Positions 63,077-64,000 of a DNA stretch of 64,000 bases are shown in pieces. The stretch is taken from NCBI GenBank assembly GCA_916381525.1, contig CAKAEH010001981.1, forward strand, positions 186,001-250,000, in the 5' to 3' direction. A program made the translations under genes and the position numbers. The notes beneath the pieces are model-generated. The model saw only the letters and a program-made list of their open reading frames with translations. It did not search any database and was not told where the DNA came from. Every line of letters starts with the position of its first letter. Within the stretch, counting starts at the first letter, position 1. The stretch comes from Cercopithifilaria johnstoni (Eukaryota > Nematoda > Chromadorea > Rhabditida > Onchocercidae).

Positions 63077-63620
63077 AACTCGTGGGTATTGGCTGGTTGT
63101 CCAAAAGATCTCAGGTGAAATGCTTAATTTTCGAATGGAAGTCGTTGTAGATATTCCTATCTCTTTGCGGTAGCTTAAAAAAGCCTTGGTACTGGCTTAA
63201 AAAAAAGAAATCATAGCTTTCACAAGTTTATATTACTCGCAAGAAACAAATTCTGACCGGCCTGATTCAGGTCTCGTCCTTTTTTTCAGAATTTAAGTCT
63301 TAGCTTAATTTCCTGAAATGATTCATTCTCTTGCAGTTATCATCAATTTCAATACAAGTTCTGTTTAAAAAATTTAGCAAAGATGATAAAGCATTATTTG
63401 AGGTTTGAACCATAATTCAATTGGAATCAGATGAGGGTGAGGACTATAATGCTTCAATGCTGGTCGGAAATGAATTTTCATACTATTGTTTCAGAATGAA
63501 AAAGAAATGCGCTTAAGAAGAACGAAATTTCTACGAAGACTGTAAGAAAAATGAAGCAATAAAAACTTTATGAGATTTTAAAATATTAAACTTTCTGTTT
63601 TACACTGCAGAGAAAGCTGA
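63077..63620 (+). CDS. Possible 3' end of an unrecognised plus-strand gene
   Basis: Four segments join in phase with good signals: 63077-63114 (after TCCAACAG; GIGWLSKRSQ), 63337-63402 (after CTCTTGCAG; SIQVLFKKFSKDDKALFE), 63495-63541 (after TGTTTCAG; NEKEMRLRRTKFLRR, donor GTAAGA) and 63611-63620 (after CTGCAG; ends ES, stop). The product end is basic and helical in character. Upstream exons were not found, and the first segment is open in all three frames, so this remains tentative. Confidence 0.33.
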
Positions 63621-64000
63621 GTATTTTAGAATTTCCAAGTTTAGAATTCTAAAAATTAACCCTTATTTTGGGCTCTTGCTTTTTCTCTGAATATAAAACA
63701 GCATTTCTTTTTTATAGCTTTAAACCTTTTTTTCTGAGTAATTATTGTAGTTTTGGCTTTAAGTTGTAAATGTTAATGTTTATTATGTTTGCCTTCACTT
63801 TTTCTTTAAAATGCAATTCTATATTATTTTTCTGATTATTTTTCTTAGACTAGCAGATGTCCAAAGTACATTATCATATTTTAAATGCATTACTAATAAT
63901 CACAAATATATTTACCGAAACTGTCATTTTATATGGAAGGCCTATTTATTTCGGTAATTTCCGACCCTCAAAATTCCACTATCACACATTGGCTTCAATC
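63621..64000. other. AT-rich right edge
   Basis: No feature seen. Confidence 0.5.

Noticed and set aside
1..64000. Bacterial endosymbiont (Wolbachia-type) insertions, CRISPR arrays, viral genes
   Set aside because: No bacterial-style uninterrupted genes, repeat-spacer arrays or viral proteins were seen on either strand.

Overview
Eukaryotic window, almost certainly from a nematode and most likely a spirurid/filarial-type genome. The DNA is AT-rich and the genes are cut into many short exons. The 3' splice sites follow the nematode TTTTCAG form, and several start codons lie 13-45 nt after an isolated TTTTAG or TTTTCAG, as expected for spliced-leader trans-splicing. The homologues include a compact HLH-17/31/32-type bHLH protein, typical of nematodes. 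No prokaryotic features, CRISPR array or convincing tRNA was seen. The species cannot be fixed from sequence alone.

Layout: (1) 1-8,601, plus: calsyntenin, entering from the left edge, 18 exons. (2) 10,025-15,922, minus: beta-COP, complete, 18 exons. (3) 16.3-17.7 kb: unassigned exon-like segments. (4) 17,977-23,160, plus: SENP6/7-like (ULP-2) SUMO protease. (5) 24,263-25,397, plus: proteasome subunit beta-3. (6) 25,993-26,624, minus: mitochondrial ribosomal protein bS21m. (7) 26.6-33.9 kb: sparse, with a possible small spliced gene. (8) 33,926-35,664, plus: TPRKB/Cgi121 of the KEOPS complex. (9) 39,221-41,243, minus: Ctr copper transporter, with an unassigned minus-strand coding candidate just upstream. 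(10) 42,554-43,236, plus: bHLH factor. (11) 45,775-46,465, plus: divergent LC8-type dynein light chain in two short exons. (12) 46.5-50.6 kb: mostly empty. (13) 50,624-53,992, minus: SLC2-type sugar transporter. (14) 54-58.7 kb: coding-like debris, including an in-frame 27-bp repeat. (15) 58,780-62,120, plus: RBBP5, a core subunit of SET1/MLL complexes. (16) the right edge holds the possible 3' end of another plus-strand gene.

The genes are unrelated housekeeping, neuronal, transport and chromatin genes, not a pathway cluster or an obvious novel system. Exon borders were placed by homology, GT/AG signals and phase; in every main model all phases close and the total coding length is a multiple of three. 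The points most worth checking are a missing canonical 3' splice site in RBBP5, a decayed copy of an exon end plus donor site inside calsyntenin, and several coding-like segments that match nothing I recognise.
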